Source: Mycolicibacterium sp. 018/SC-01/001
GTDB taxonomy: Bacteria; Actinomycetota; Actinomycetes; Mycobacteriales; Mycobacteriaceae
Direction: 5' to 3'
Assembly: GCF_007096635.1 (NCBI RefSeq)
Contig: NZ_VKAA01000006.1
Coordinates: 112,616-176,615 of the forward strand
DNA length: 64,000 nt
The translations under genes were made by a program, and so were the position numbers. Positions 35,752-45,459 of this stretch are shown here, one piece after another (positions within the stretch are counted from its first letter, which is position 1; every line of letters starts with the position of its first letter). The notes under the pieces were generated by a model. That model was given only the letters and a program-made list of their open reading frames with translations. It had not been told where the DNA came from and made no database searches.

Positions 35752-35827
35752 GACGTCGATCTACGGCACTGTCAATAATTTGCAGTGCCGGGAAAAACGC
35801 GCACAAACAATTGTTGTCAGCAAAAAC

Positions 35828-36532
35828 TTATGGCAACGCGTTGACGAGTCGCTCGACCGACACCCGCGGTCCGGTGTAGAAGGGCGTCTCCTCGCGGACG
35901 TGGCGACGGGCATCGGTGGCGCGCAGGTCCCGCATCAGGTCGACGATGCGGTGCAGCTCGGGTGCTTCGAAGGCCAGCAGCCACTCGTAGTCGCCGAGCG
36001 CGAAGGCGGGCACCGTGTTGGCGCGCACGTCCTTGTAGCCCCGCGCGGCCATCCCGTGTTCGGCGAGCATCCGCCGGCGTTCGTCGTCGGGCAACAGGTA
36101 CCACTCCAGTGACCGGACGAACGGGTAGACACAGATGTAGGCCCCCGGTTCCTCCCCCGCGAGAAAGGCCGGGACATGACTCTTGTTGAACTCGGCGGGC
36201 CGGTGCAGCGCGACATTGCTCCACACCGGCGTCGACGCGCGACCCAGTGTCGTGGTGCGCCGGAAGTCCGCGTAGGTGGCCTGCAGCGCTTCGACGGTTT
36301 CCGCGTGCGTCCACATCATGAAATCGGCGTCGGCCCGCATTCCGGCGACGTCATAGATGCCCCGCACCACGACACCGTTGTCCTCCTGCTGCTTGAGAAA
36401 CGCCTCGGTCTCGTCGACGACCGCCGCGCGCGCCTCGTCGCCGTCGGCCAACACCCCGGGCCTGACGGCGTAGACGGAAAACATCAGGTAGCGGATGGTG
36501 GAGTTGATCGCGTCGAAGTCGAGCTTGGCCAT
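35828..36532 (-). CDS. hemQ: Coproheme decarboxylase ChdC (HemQ)
   Basis: A 234-residue enzyme of the chlorite-dismutase-like family that turns coproheme into haem b, the last step of the coproporphyrin route used by actinobacteria. It contains the catalytic Tyr segment [18 protein letters not shown] and the proximal-His segment [14 protein letters not shown]. It starts 4 bases after hemY, completing the hemE-hemY-hemQ order (Rv2676c position). Confidence 0.95.
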   Translation of the reverse strand: MAKLDFDAINSTIRYLMFSVYAVRPGVLADGDEARAAVVDETEAFLKQQEDNGVVVRGIYDVAGMRADADFMMWTHAETVEALQATYADFRRTTTLGRASTPVWSNVALHRPAEFNKSHVPAFLAGEEPGAYICVYPFVRSLEWYLLPDDERRRMLAEHGMAARGYKDVRANTVPAFALGDYEWLLAFEAPELHRIVDLMRDLRATDARRHVREETPFYTGPRVSVERLVNALP

Positions 36533-36536
36533 CGTT

Positions 36537-37895
36537 CTATCGTGCCACGTGGCCCTGTCGCATCACGATGGCCGCCACCGCCCTGGTGGCGGCCGCCACG
36601 CACGCCGGCACCCCGATGCCGTCGAGATAGGCACCGGCCACCGCGAGTCCGGGTGGCAGTCCGGCCCGCAGCTCGGCGACGAGATCGGCGTGCCGCGGAC
36701 CGTACTGCGGCAATGCGTCCAGCCACCGCACCACCCGGCTGTCCTCCGGTGGCACCGAGACGCCGAACAGCGTCGCCAGATCCTGCTCGGCCCACGTGAG
36801 CAGTTCGTCATCGCCCGCGCGCCGGGCCACGTCGTCACCCATCCGGCCGAACGAGAGCCGGACCAGTTCGGTGCCGCCGCGCCGCCCCCACTTGCGCGAC
36901 GACAGCGTGACCGCCTTCGCGTGGACCCGGCCACGCCCGGCGACCAGCACCCCCGACTGCTCCGGCAACGGAGTACCTCCGGGCAGCGCCAGCGCGACCA
37001 CCGCCGCCGACGCCACCGCGATGCGCCGGACGGCCGCGCACGTGCGCGGTGCGAGATCGCCGAGCAGACCCGCCAACCGCGGCGCGGGCACCGCGAGCAC
37101 GACCGCATCGGCCGGCCAGCGCGCACCCTCGTCGTCGAGCACATCCCAGCCGTGGGCCGCGGGACGGACGCTGCGCACCGAAACCTGGGCCCAGGTGAGC
37201 CGCGACCGACGCACCAGCTCGTCGATCAGCACCGTGTAGCCGCCGTCGATGGCGCCGAACACCGACCCCGATTGGGGCGGCGGCAGCGCCGTCGTGACGG
37301 CCTCGGTGAGGCTGCGTGCACCCCGGTCGAGTGCGGTCGCGACGGTGGGGGCGGCCGCGCGCAACCCGATCGTCGCCGCCGAGCCCGCGTACACCCCGGC
37401 CAGCAGCGGGTCGATCGACCGGACGACCACCTGCTCGCCGAAGCGATCACCGACGAGCTCGGCGACCGTGGGGTCCGCACCGGGGGTCCACGACAGTGGA
37501 CGGCGCGGCTCGTCGAGCATCCAGCGGATCGTGGCGTCGTCGACCAGCCCGGTCAGCGACGCGGGCCGCGTCGGAATGCCGTTGACGGTCTGCTGCGGCA
37601 GCGGGTGGAGCCGCCCGTCGCTGTAGATCAGGGGACGGGTGCCCGTGGTGGTGAGCTGCTTGCCGGACAGCCCCAGCTCCCCCAGCAGCGCGGGCACCTC
37701 AGGCCGGCGCGTGACGAACGCTTCGGCGCCGACGTCGACCGGCTGGCCGCCGATGCGCTCGGTACGCAGCACACCACCGAGCCGGTCCGCCGGGTCCAGC
37801 ACCGTGATCGACGCGTCGGGACCGGCAGCGATCCGCAGCCGGTACGCGGCGACCAGCCCCGAAATACCGCCGCCGACAATGCAATACGCGGTCAC
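36537..37895 (-). CDS. hemY: Coproporphyrinogen III/protoporphyrinogen oxidase HemY (CgoX)
   Basis: A 452-residue FAD enzyme that oxidises coproporphyrinogen III to coproporphyrin III in this pathway. The FAD-binding motif is [16 protein letters not shown] at the N-terminus, with [20 protein letters not shown] following and a C-terminal [19 protein letters not shown]. The GTG start overlaps the hemE stop, giving translational coupling. A longer upstream frame inside hemE is only a shadow. Confidence 0.94.
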   Translation of the reverse strand: MTAYCIVGGGISGLVAAYRLRIAAGPDASITVLDPADRLGGVLRTERIGGQPVDVGAEAFVTRRPEVPALLGELGLSGKQLTTTGTRPLIYSDGRLHPLPQQTVNGIPTRPASLTGLVDDATIRWMLDEPRRPLSWTPGADPTVAELVGDRFGEQVVVRSIDPLLAGVYAGSAATIGLRAAAPTVATALDRGARSLTEAVTTALPPPQSGSVFGAIDGGYTVLIDELVRRSRLTWAQVSVRSVRPAAHGWDVLDDEGARWPADAVVLAVPAPRLAGLLGDLAPRTCAAVRRIAVASAAVVALALPGGTPLPEQSGVLVAGRGRVHAKAVTLSSRKWGRRGGTELVRLSFGRMGDDVARRAGDDELLTWAEQDLATLFGVSVPPEDSRVVRWLDALPQYGPRHADLVAELRAGLPPGLAVAGAYLDGIGVPACVAAATRAVAAIVMRQGHVAR

Positions 37896-38956
37896 AGCTG
37901 ATGCACCAGCGCCGCCGCCTCGGTGATGACGTCGGGATCGGTGGCAGGCAGCACCCCGTGACCGAGGTTGAAGACATGTCCGGCGGCGCCGGCGTCGACT
38001 GCGCGCCGGCCGTCGTCGACGACGGCTCGCACCGCCCGCTCGACCACCGGACGGCCGGCCAACAGCACCACCGGGTCGAGGTTGCCCTGCAGGGCGACTC
38101 CACGCTGCACCCGCGCGGCCGCGTCGGTCAGCGAGGTCCGCCAGTCCACCCCGACGACCGCGGGCACCCCGTGCCCGGTGACCGCGTCGGACATGGCGCC
38201 GAGCAGCTCCGCGGTGCCGACTCCGAAGTGCGTCATCGGCACCCCGTACCCGGCCAGCGCGGTGAACACGCGAGCACTGTGAGGCAGCACGTAGGTGCGA
38301 TAGTCGACCAGCGACAGGGTGCCCGCCCACGAATCGAAGACCTGGATCGCGTCCACGCCCGCCTCGATCTGGGTGCGCAGGAACGCGATCGTGACATCGG
38401 TGAGAGCGTCCATCAGCGCATGCCAGGTGTCGGTCTCGCCGAGCATCATCGCCTTGGTGTGCTCGTGGTTGCGGCTCGGACCACCCTCCACCAGATAGGA
38501 CGCCAGCGTGAACGGCGCGCCCGCGAACCCGATCAGTGGCACCTCCCCCAGCTCACGAGTCAGCCCACTCACCGCCGCCGCCACCGGCGCCACCTGATCG
38601 GCATCCAGCGCGGTGATCGTCGCGACATCGGCTCGGGTGCGAATCGGATGGTCGATGACCGGCCCCACGTCGGGGACGATGTCGAGCGCCACACCCGCCG
38701 CGCGCAGCGGGACCACGATGTCGGAGAACAGGATCGCGGCGTCGACGTCGTGGCGGCGCACCGGTTGCAGGGTGATCTCGGTGATCAGGTCGGCGTCGAA
38801 GCACGCCTGCATCATCGTGGTCTTGGCCCGCAACGCCCGGTACTCGGGCAGAGACCGACCGGCCTGCCGCATCATCCACACCGGCGTGCGATGGGGTTTG
38901 CGGCCGGCAACGGCAGCCAGGTAGGGCGATTCGGGCAGCTCGCGGCGCGTGTTCAT
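37892..38956 (-). CDS. hemE: Uroporphyrinogen decarboxylase HemE
   Basis: A 354-residue enzyme that decarboxylates uroporphyrinogen III to coproporphyrinogen III. Family hallmarks are the N-terminal [20 protein letters not shown] and [17 protein letters not shown], with the Asp in [12 protein letters not shown] chose the ATG before [12 protein letters not shown], which matches the usual N-terminus. Another ATG 18 bases upstream is possible. It is the first gene of the haem unit. Confidence 0.94.
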   Translation of the reverse strand: MNTRRELPESPYLAAVAGRKPHRTPVWMMRQAGRSLPEYRALRAKTTMMQACFDADLITEITLQPVRRHDVDAAILFSDIVVPLRAAGVALDIVPDVGPVIDHPIRTRADVATITALDADQVAPVAAAVSGLTRELGEVPLIGFAGAPFTLASYLVEGGPSRNHEHTKAMMLGETDTWHALMDALTDVTIAFLRTQIEAGVDAIQVFDSWAGTLSLVDYRTYVLPHSARVFTALAGYGVPMTHFGVGTAELLGAMSDAVTGHGVPAVVGVDWRTSLTDAAARVQRGVALQGNLDPVVLLAGRPVVERAVRAVVDDGRRAVDAGAAGHVFNLGHGVLPATDPDVITEAAALVHQL

Positions 38957-39027
38957 CGCTGCCCATGCTGCCATGCCCGGTGCGTACCGAATCGGCGCGC
39001 CATGAGCACAGACCTGTGAAAATGGAC

Positions 39028-39033
39028 TAGCGT
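39028..39033 (+). promoter_or_regulatory. -10 element TAGCGT of leaderless DUF3000 gene
   Basis: TAGCGT is followed by 8 bases and the GTG at 39042, with no ribosome site. It lies in the 85-base divergent gap opposite hemE. Confidence 0.55.
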
Positions 39034-39041
39034 CGATCGGC

Positions 39042-39623
39042 GTGACCTCCGCCGAACCGGCTCAATTCCGTGAAGCGGTGGCGGCGATGAACGCCACCAC
39101 CGTGCGGCCGGAGATCGAGCTGGGCCCGATCCGGCCGCCGCAGCGTCTCGCGCCGTTCAGCTACGCGCTGGGCGCCGAGGTCAAGCACGCCGAGACCGCG
39201 GTCATCCCGGAGCGCTCCGACGGTGACGCGTTCGGGCGGCTGATCCTGCTGCACGATCCCGAGGGCGCCGACGCATGGGACGGCACCATGCGGCTGGTCG
39301 CCTACATCCAGGCCGACCTGGATTCGACCGAGGCCGTCGATCCGCTGCTGCCCGAAGTGGCCTGGAGCTGGTTGGTCGACGCGCTCGCCGAGCGAGCCGA
39401 GGAGCACACCGCGCTCGGCGGCACCGTCACCGCCACCACATCGGTGCGCTACGGCGACATCTCCGGTCCGCCACGCGCGCATCAGCTGGAGCTGCGCGCC
39501 TCCTGGACCGCCACCACGCTGGACCTGGGCCCGCACGTCGAGGCGTTCTGCGAGGTGCTCGAACACGCGGCCGGCCTGCCACCTGCCGGGGTGACCGACC
39601 TGGGTTCGCGCAGCCGCGCCTGA
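39042..39623 (+). CDS. DUF3000 protein (Rv2680-like)
   Basis: A 193-residue conserved actinobacterial protein of unknown function. It matches DUF3000 by the segments [40 protein letters not shown] and [20 protein letters not shown]. There are no transmembrane segments or Cys motifs. It lies 4 bases before the RNase D gene, and this pairing is conserved, suggesting a linked job in RNA metabolism (inference). Confidence 0.88.
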   Translation: MTSAEPAQFREAVAAMNATTVRPEIELGPIRPPQRLAPFSYALGAEVKHAETAVIPERSDGDAFGRLILLHDPEGADAWDGTMRLVAYIQADLDSTEAVDPLLPEVAWSWLVDALAERAEEHTALGGTVTATTSVRYGDISGPPRAHQLELRASWTATTLDLGPHVEAFCEVLEHAAGLPPAGVTDLGSRSRA

Positions 39624-39627
39624 TCCG

Positions 39628-40905
39628 ATGGCCGAACCCGACACCGGCGGCGCCCCGCCGGACGCCGAACAGTCTGACGACACCGAGAACGCGACGCCCC
39701 TGCTCGCGCCCCGAGACGGCGTCCCGAACGTGTCGGCGAGCCGCAGCGAAATCGCGCGCGCCGCAGACCTTCTCGCGTCCGGGTCGGGTGCGTTCGCCGT
39801 CGACGCCGAACGTGCCTCGGGGTTCCGGTACTCCAACCGCGCCTACCTGGTGCAGATTCGACGGGCAGGCGCCGGCACCGTGCTGATCGATCCGGTCAGC
39901 CACGGCGGGGACTCCGTCGAGGTGCTCGCCCCGGTGGCGCGGGTGCTCTCCGAGGACGAGTGGATTCTGCACGCCGCCGATCAGGACCTGCCCTGCCTGG
40001 CCGAGATCGGCATGCGTCCGCCGTCGCTCTACGACACCGAACTCGCCGGGCGGCTGGCCAACCTCGACCGGGTGAACCTCGCGTCGATGGTGCAGCAGCT
40101 GCTCGGTCTCGCGCTGACCAAGGGCCACGGCGCCGCGGACTGGTCGAAGCGGCCACTGCCCGACGACTGGCTGAACTACGCGGCTCTCGATGTCGAGGTG
40201 TTGATCGAACTGCGCGACGCGATCGACGAACGTCTGGTCGCCGAGGGCAAAGACGGTTGGGCCCGAGAGGAATTCGAGTATCTGCGCACGGTCGAGAGCA
40301 CCCCGACCCGTCGGGACCGCTGGCGGCGAACCTCGGGGATCCACAAGGTCCGCGACCCGCGGGCTCTGGCCGCGGTGCGGGAGCTCTGGCTGACCCGCGA
40401 CCAGATCGCCCGCCGCCGCGACATCGCACCGGGCCGCATCCTGCCCGACAGCGCGATCGTCAACGCGGCCACCGCCGACCCCGACACGGTCGAGAAGCTC
40501 ACGGCGCTCCCGATTTTCGGTGGCGCTCGGCAGCGCCGCACCGCAGGCGTGTGGCTGGACGCACTGGCGCGGGCACGGACCGCGGAGCCTCCGTCGGCGC
40601 AGGAACCGTCCAGCGGTCCCCCGCCCGCGTCTCGCTGGGCCAGGCGCAAACCCGAGGCTGCCGCCCGCCTGGAGGCGGCTCGGTCAGCGATCAGCGAACT
40701 GGCGCAACAGGTTTCGGTGCCGCCCGAGAATCTGCTGGCGCCGGACATCGTGCGGAGACTGTGCTGGGACTGGGTTCCCCCGGACACCGGCGACACACGC
40801 TCCGCGGTGGAGGCGTTCCTGGCGACGACGCCGGCGCGGCGCTGGCAACGTGAGTTGACCGCCCCGGTGTTGACGGCGGCGCTGGAGTCGGCGCCCAGCG
40901 GATAG
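39628..40905 (+). CDS. Ribonuclease D-like 3'-5' exonuclease with HRDC domain
   Basis: A 425-residue DEDDy exonuclease (Rv2681-like). Exo I is FAVDAERASGFRYSNRAYLV with the D-x-E pair, Exo II is ILHAADQDLPCLAEIG, and Exo III is LNYAALDVEVLIELRD with the Y-x3-D motif. An HRDC nucleic-acid-binding domain follows (about 235-315). An acidic N-terminal extension of about 35 residues is typical of the actinobacterial form. Likely roles are in tRNA or stable RNA 3' maturation. Confidence 0.9.
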   Translation: MAEPDTGGAPPDAEQSDDTENATPLLAPRDGVPNVSASRSEIARAADLLASGSGAFAVDAERASGFRYSNRAYLVQIRRAGAGTVLIDPVSHGGDSVEVLAPVARVLSEDEWILHAADQDLPCLAEIGMRPPSLYDTELAGRLANLDRVNLASMVQQLLGLALTKGHGAADWSKRPLPDDWLNYAALDVEVLIELRDAIDERLVAEGKDGWAREEFEYLRTVESTPTRRDRWRRTSGIHKVRDPRALAAVRELWLTRDQIARRRDIAPGRILPDSAIVNAATADPDTVEKLTALPIFGGARQRRTAGVWLDALARARTAEPPSAQEPSSGPPPASRWARRKPEAAARLEAARSAISELAQQVSVPPENLLAPDIVRRLCWDWVPPDTGDTRSAVEAFLATTPARRWQRELTAPVLTAALESAPSG

Positions 40906-40915
40906 TGCGTGCAGG

Positions 40916-42829
40916 TCAGTCGAACTGCTGGCTGACTTCCTTCTCCGCCACCCGGGTGCCGAGCGCGGCGACCCAGCCGGTGATCTGCCGGGCCAGGTTC
41001 TGCTCGGTCAGGCCGACGTCCGCGAGCACCTCACCGCGGGAGGCATGGGCGAAGAATTCCTGCGGCAGCGCGGCATCGCGGCACGGCACGTCGATTTCTG
41101 CGCGCCGCAACGACGTCGAGACCGCCGAACCGACGCCACCGTGCACGCCGTTGTCCTCGAGGGTGACGACGAGCTTGTGCCGAGCCGCCATCGGAGCGAG
41201 CACCTCAGGTACCGGCAGCACCCAGCGGGGGTCGACGACGGTGACGCCGATGCCTTGGCCACGGAGCCGCTCGGCGACTGCCAGCGCCATCGTCGCGAAC
41301 GGTCCGACCGCGATGACCAGCACATCGTCGGAGAGACCGTCGGCGGGCACGGCGAGCACGTCCACCCCGTCACGCCGCTCGATTTCCGGAATGTCTTGTC
41401 CGACATCCCCTTTGGGGAATCGGATCGCGGTCGGGCCGTCGTTGACGTCGAGGGCCTCGGCGAGTTCCTCGCGCAGCCGTGCGCCGTCGCGCGGCGCCGC
41501 CACCCGCATGCCGGGGACCACACCCAGGATCGACAGGTCCCACATGCCGTTGTGGCTGGCCCCGTCGGGCCCAGTGACGCCGGAGCGGTCGAGCACGATG
41601 GTCACGGGCAGCTTGTGCAGCGCCACGTCCATCATCACCTGATCGAACGCCCGGTTCAGGAACGTCGAGTACACCGCGACGACGGGATGCATGCCACCCA
41701 TCGCCAGGCCCGCAGCCGAGGTGATGGCGTGCTGCTCGGCGATGCCGACGTCGAAGAACCGGTCCGGATAGCGCTGCCGGAACGCGCTGAGGCCCGTCGG
41801 ACCCGGCATCGCGGCCGTGATCGCCACGACGTCGCGGCGCTTGCCGGCCAGCGAAATCAGGGAGTCCGAGAACGCCGACGTCCAGCCGGGACCCGGGATC
41901 GTCGTCGCCAGGCCCGTCTCGGGGTCTATCACGCCGCACGCGTGCATCTGATCGTCTTCGTCGTTCTCCGCCGGCGCGTACCCCATGCCCTTGCGGGTCA
42001 CGACGTGCACCACCACCGGCGCGTTGAACGCGCGAGCATGCCGCAGCGCACTCTCCACCGCATGCTCGTCGTGACCGTCGATGGGACCGACGTACTTGAG
42101 GCCCAGGTCGGTGAACATGACCTGCGGGGACAGTGCGTCCTTGATGCCGGCCTTGATGCTGTGCATGCACTGGTAGCAGAACTCGCCGATCATCGGCACG
42201 CCCCGCACCGCCTTGCGGCCCTCTTCGAGCACGCGCTCATAGCCCGGCTGCAGACGCAGGCGGGCCAGATGCTCGGCGAAGCCGCCGATCGTGGGCGCAT
42301 AGCTGCGGCCGTTGTCGTTCACCACGATCACCACCGGGCGCTTGGACGCCGCGATGTTGTTGATCGCCTCCCAGCACATGCCGCCGGTCAGGGCGCCGTC
42401 ACCGACGACGGCGACGACGTGGCGGTTGCGGTGACCGCTCAGCTCGAACGCCTTGGCCAGGCCGTCGGCGTAGGACAGGGCGGAACTGGCGTGGCTGGAC
42501 TCGACCCAGTCGTGGACGCTCTCCTCGCGGGACGGATAGCCCGACAGGCCGTCCTTCTTGCGCAGCGTCTCGAAGTCCTGGGAACGGCCCGTCAGCATCT
42601 TGTGCACGTAGGCCTGGTGCCCGGTGTCGAACAGGATGGGGTCGTGGGGCGAATCGAAGACGCGATGCAACGCCAGCGTCAGCTCGACCACGCCGAGGTT
42701 GGGTCCCAGATGACCGCCGGTGGCCGCGACCTTGTGGATCAGGAAGTGGCGGATTTCCCCGGCCAACGCATCCACCTGCGCCTGCGACAGGTGCTGCAGA
42801 TCAGCGGGACCGCGGATCTGTTCAAGCAT
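40916..42829 (-). CDS. dxs: 1-deoxy-D-xylulose-5-phosphate synthase
   Basis: A 637-residue thiamine-diphosphate enzyme joining pyruvate and glyceraldehyde 3-phosphate in the first step of the MEP isoprenoid pathway. Motifs are the N-terminal [20 protein letters not shown], the cofactor motif [20 protein letters not shown], and the pyrimidine-side [20 protein letters not shown]. It is in the dxs1 (Rv2682c) position. The transcript appears leaderless. Confidence 0.96.
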   Translation of the reverse strand: MLEQIRGPADLQHLSQAQVDALAGEIRHFLIHKVAATGGHLGPNLGVVELTLALHRVFDSPHDPILFDTGHQAYVHKMLTGRSQDFETLRKKDGLSGYPSREESVHDWVESSHASSALSYADGLAKAFELSGHRNRHVVAVVGDGALTGGMCWEAINNIAASKRPVVIVVNDNGRSYAPTIGGFAEHLARLRLQPGYERVLEEGRKAVRGVPMIGEFCYQCMHSIKAGIKDALSPQVMFTDLGLKYVGPIDGHDEHAVESALRHARAFNAPVVVHVVTRKGMGYAPAENDEDDQMHACGVIDPETGLATTIPGPGWTSAFSDSLISLAGKRRDVVAITAAMPGPTGLSAFRQRYPDRFFDVGIAEQHAITSAAGLAMGGMHPVVAVYSTFLNRAFDQVMMDVALHKLPVTIVLDRSGVTGPDGASHNGMWDLSILGVVPGMRVAAPRDGARLREELAEALDVNDGPTAIRFPKGDVGQDIPEIERRDGVDVLAVPADGLSDDVLVIAVGPFATMALAVAERLRGQGIGVTVVDPRWVLPVPEVLAPMAARHKLVVTLEDNGVHGGVGSAVSTSLRRAEIDVPCRDAALPQEFFAHASRGEVLADVGLTEQNLARQITGWVAALGTRVAEKEVSQQFD

Positions 42830-42835
42830 TCGGCC

Positions 42836-42841
42836 AGTCTA
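42836..42841 (-). promoter_or_regulatory. -10 element TAGACT of leaderless dxs
   Basis: On the minus strand TAGACT is followed by GGCCGA and the dxs ATG. Six bases of spacing and no Shine-Dalgarno sequence fit a leaderless start. Confidence 0.6.
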
Positions 42842-42857
42842 CGCACCGGTAACCAGA

Positions 42858-44183
42858 TCAGTCGTTGCGACGCTGGTACACATCGGGCACGCCGTCGAGG
42901 TCGTCGTCGACCGACTCTTCCCGGCATATGCGCCGGTACGCGGCGTTCCTGGTCAGCAGGACCACTGCGGCCAGCGACGCGGCCAGCAGTGATCCACACA
43001 ACACTCCGATCTTCACGAATTCGTCACGCTCGGACCCCATGCCGTAGGCGAGGTCGCCGATCAGCAGCGACACGGTGAAGCCGATGCCGGCCAGTAGCGA
43101 TATGCCGACCACGTCGACCCAGCGCAGCGACGGGTCGAGGCTGGCGCGCGTCACCTTCGACAGCACACTTGTCGTCAGCAGGATGCCGATCGGCTTGCCC
43201 AACACCAGACCGGCGATGATGCCCAGCGTGATCGGGTCGGTCAGTGCCCGGCTCAAACCGCTCAACCCGCCGATGCTGACGCCGGCCGCGAAGAAGGCGA
43301 ACACCGGGATCGCGAAGCCGGCCGAGACGGGGCGCAACTGGTGCTCGAAATGCTCGGCGAGGCCTGGGCCTGCCTCGGGGCCGCCGGCCGCCTCACTGCG
43401 CAGGACCGGCACCATGAACCCGAGCAGCACGCCGGCGACGGTCGCGTGCACACCCGATTCGTGCATCAGTACCCACGTGATGACCGCCAGCGGGATCAGC
43501 ACCCACCACGACCGGATGCGGCGCTGGACGCACAGCGCGAACAGCCCGAGCGGGATCAGTGTCGCCGCCAGGGCGATCAGGTTGATCTTCTCGGTGTAGA
43601 ACACGGCGATCACCGTGATCGCCAGCAGGTCGTCGACGACCGCCAGCGTCAGCAAAAACGTGCGCAGCGCCGCAGGCAGATGGGTGGCGATGACGGCCAG
43701 CACCGCCACCGCGAACGCGATGTCGGTGGCCGTCGGGATCGCCCAGCCTTTCAGCGCGCCATCCCCGGTACCCAGGCTGATGACGACGAAGATCAGCGCC
43801 GGCACCACCATGCCGCCCACGGCGGCGGCGATCGGCAGTGCGGCCCGGCTCGGATCGCGCAGGTCACCCGCGACGAACTCCCGCTTCAGTTCCAGGCCGA
43901 CGACGAAGAAGAAGACCGCCAGCAGTCCGTCGGCCGCCCACGCCCCCAGCGTCAAGTTCAGGTGCAGGCCCAGCCAGTCGCCGCCGACCTCCATGTCGCG
44001 CAGCGCGAAGTAGCCGGCCGACCACGGCGAATTGGCCCAGATCAGGGCCGCTGCTGCGGCGACGAGGAGAACCATCCCGCCGACGGTTTCCTTGCGGAGG
44101 ATCTCGGTGACGCGGCTGGTCTCCGACCAGGAGCCGCGAGAGAAGAGCCGCCGCCGCAGCGACGGGGCCGGGTTGGCTGCCAT
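42858..44183 (-). CDS. nhaA: Na+/H+ antiporter NhaA
   Basis: A 441-residue inner-membrane antiporter that exchanges internal Na+ for external H+ and helps pH and salt tolerance. The conserved Asp residues are in [17 protein letters not shown] and [17 protein letters not shown]. Eleven to twelve helices are visible, with the NhaA segment [20 protein letters not shown] near the end. GAGGAGG precedes the ATG. It is an extra gene relative to the M. tuberculosis order here, and a 30-residue charged tail ([16 protein letters not shown]) follows the last helix. Confidence 0.94.
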   Translation of the reverse strand: MAANPAPSLRRRLFSRGSWSETSRVTEILRKETVGGMVLLVAAAAALIWANSPWSAGYFALRDMEVGGDWLGLHLNLTLGAWAADGLLAVFFFVVGLELKREFVAGDLRDPSRAALPIAAAVGGMVVPALIFVVISLGTGDGALKGWAIPTATDIAFAVAVLAVIATHLPAALRTFLLTLAVVDDLLAITVIAVFYTEKINLIALAATLIPLGLFALCVQRRIRSWWVLIPLAVITWVLMHESGVHATVAGVLLGFMVPVLRSEAAGGPEAGPGLAEHFEHQLRPVSAGFAIPVFAFFAAGVSIGGLSGLSRALTDPITLGIIAGLVLGKPIGILLTTSVLSKVTRASLDPSLRWVDVVGISLLAGIGFTVSLLIGDLAYGMGSERDEFVKIGVLCGSLLAASLAAVVLLTRNAAYRRICREESVDDDLDGVPDVYQRRND

Positions 44184-44250
44184 CGGATTCCTCCTCGGTC
44201 GTCGAATCGACGCCGACCAGACTTCCCGGCACACCCTGCCGCAGACCTTA

Positions 44251-45459
44251 CTACCGGGTGAGCGCCGCCACACACTCGACGTGGTGGGTGAGCGGGAACG
44301 AATCGAACACGCGCAGGCCCTCCACCTGATACCCGGCTTCCCGGTAGAGGCCGATGTCGCGCGCGAAAGATGCTGCCTCACAACCGATGTGCACGATTCG
44401 GGGCACCCCGGCCGCGGCGAGCGCGGAGATGACCTCGCGCCCCGCCCCGGTGCGCGGCGGGTCGAGCACCGCGACGTCGGCGCGGACGGTCTGGGCGGCG
44501 ACCGCGCGGCGCACCGAATCGGTGACCACACTGACCTGGCCGAGATCGCCGAGGGCCGCGCGGGCGGCGCGCGCCGCACCGCGAGAGGTGTCGACGGTGA
44601 CCACCCGGCCGGCGTCTCCGACAGCGGCCGCCATGGCCGCCGCGAACACTCCCGCACCGCCGTACAGATCCCAGGCGGTCATGCCCGGCGCCAGCTGCGC
44701 CCACTCCGACACCAGCGCGCTGTAGAGCGCAGGCGCATCCCGATGCGCCTGCCAGAACGCGGTCACCGGCACCCGCCAGGTCCGCCCGGCGACCCGCTGC
44801 ATCGCCTCGTAATCCCCTTCTCGCACTTCGGTTTTGCGACCTTTCGCCGCCACCACGACGTGTCGGCGCCCGTCGTCGTCGAGGGCCACGTGCACAGCCG
44901 ACCCGGGCGGCCACCTCTGCTCGGCCAGGCCTGCCGCCATCGTGGCGGGTACCTGTGCGCAGTCGAGCCGGTGCACCAGCTCGGCACTGTGGTAGCGGTG
45001 ATATCCGGCTCGGCCGTCGTCGGACACGTCCAGCCGCACGCGGGTGCGCCACCCGGTGTGCCCGGTCTCCCCCACCTGCTCCGCGGTCGCCTCGTCCTCG
45101 GCGCACCAGTGGTAGTTCCCCAGCCGGGCAAGCTGATTGGCGACCACCGCCCCCTTGAGCCGACGCGCCGCAACGGGTTCGGCGAACGCCAGATCGCAGC
45201 ATCCCGATCTGTCGACTCCCGCGATCGGACACCAGGATTCGACGCGATCCGGGGAGGACTGCAGCACCTCGACGGCGTCGGCGGTCCAGAACGTGCTCTT
45301 CGTCTTCGACCCCGACCGGTGCACGCGCACCCGCACGGTCTCCCCGGGTAATGCGTAGCGCACGAACACCACCCGCCCGTCGTGGCGGGCGACGACACTG
45401 CCACCGTTGGCCGGCCGGCCGGTGGTCAGGACCAGTTCCTCCGGCGGCTCACCGCTCAA
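44251..45459 (-). CDS. TRAM-domain class I SAM-dependent RNA methyltransferase (TrmA/RumA type, Rv2689c-like)
   Basis: A 402-residue predicted RNA (uracil-5) methyltransferase. Residues 1-60 form a TRAM domain. A Cys set ([17 protein letters not shown]) resembles the Fe-S ligands of RlmD. The SAM site is [15 protein letters not shown], with [10 protein letters not shown] and the catalytic Cys in [13 protein letters not shown]. Glu replaces the usual Asn after that Cys (SCNP in most members), so the target may differ. Its start overlaps the permease stop by 4 bases. Confidence 0.88.
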   Translation of the reverse strand: MSGEPPEELVLTTGRPANGGSVVARHDGRVVFVRYALPGETVRVRVHRSGSKTKSTFWTADAVEVLQSSPDRVESWCPIAGVDRSGCCDLAFAEPVAARRLKGAVVANQLARLGNYHWCAEDEATAEQVGETGHTGWRTRVRLDVSDDGRAGYHRYHSAELVHRLDCAQVPATMAAGLAEQRWPPGSAVHVALDDDGRRHVVVAAKGRKTEVREGDYEAMQRVAGRTWRVPVTAFWQAHRDAPALYSALVSEWAQLAPGMTAWDLYGGAGVFAAAMAAAVGDAGRVVTVDTSRGAARAARAALGDLGQVSVVTDSVRRAVAAQTVRADVAVLDPPRTGAGREVISALAAAGVPRIVHIGCEAASFARDIGLYREAGYQVEGLRVFDSFPLTHHVECVAALTR

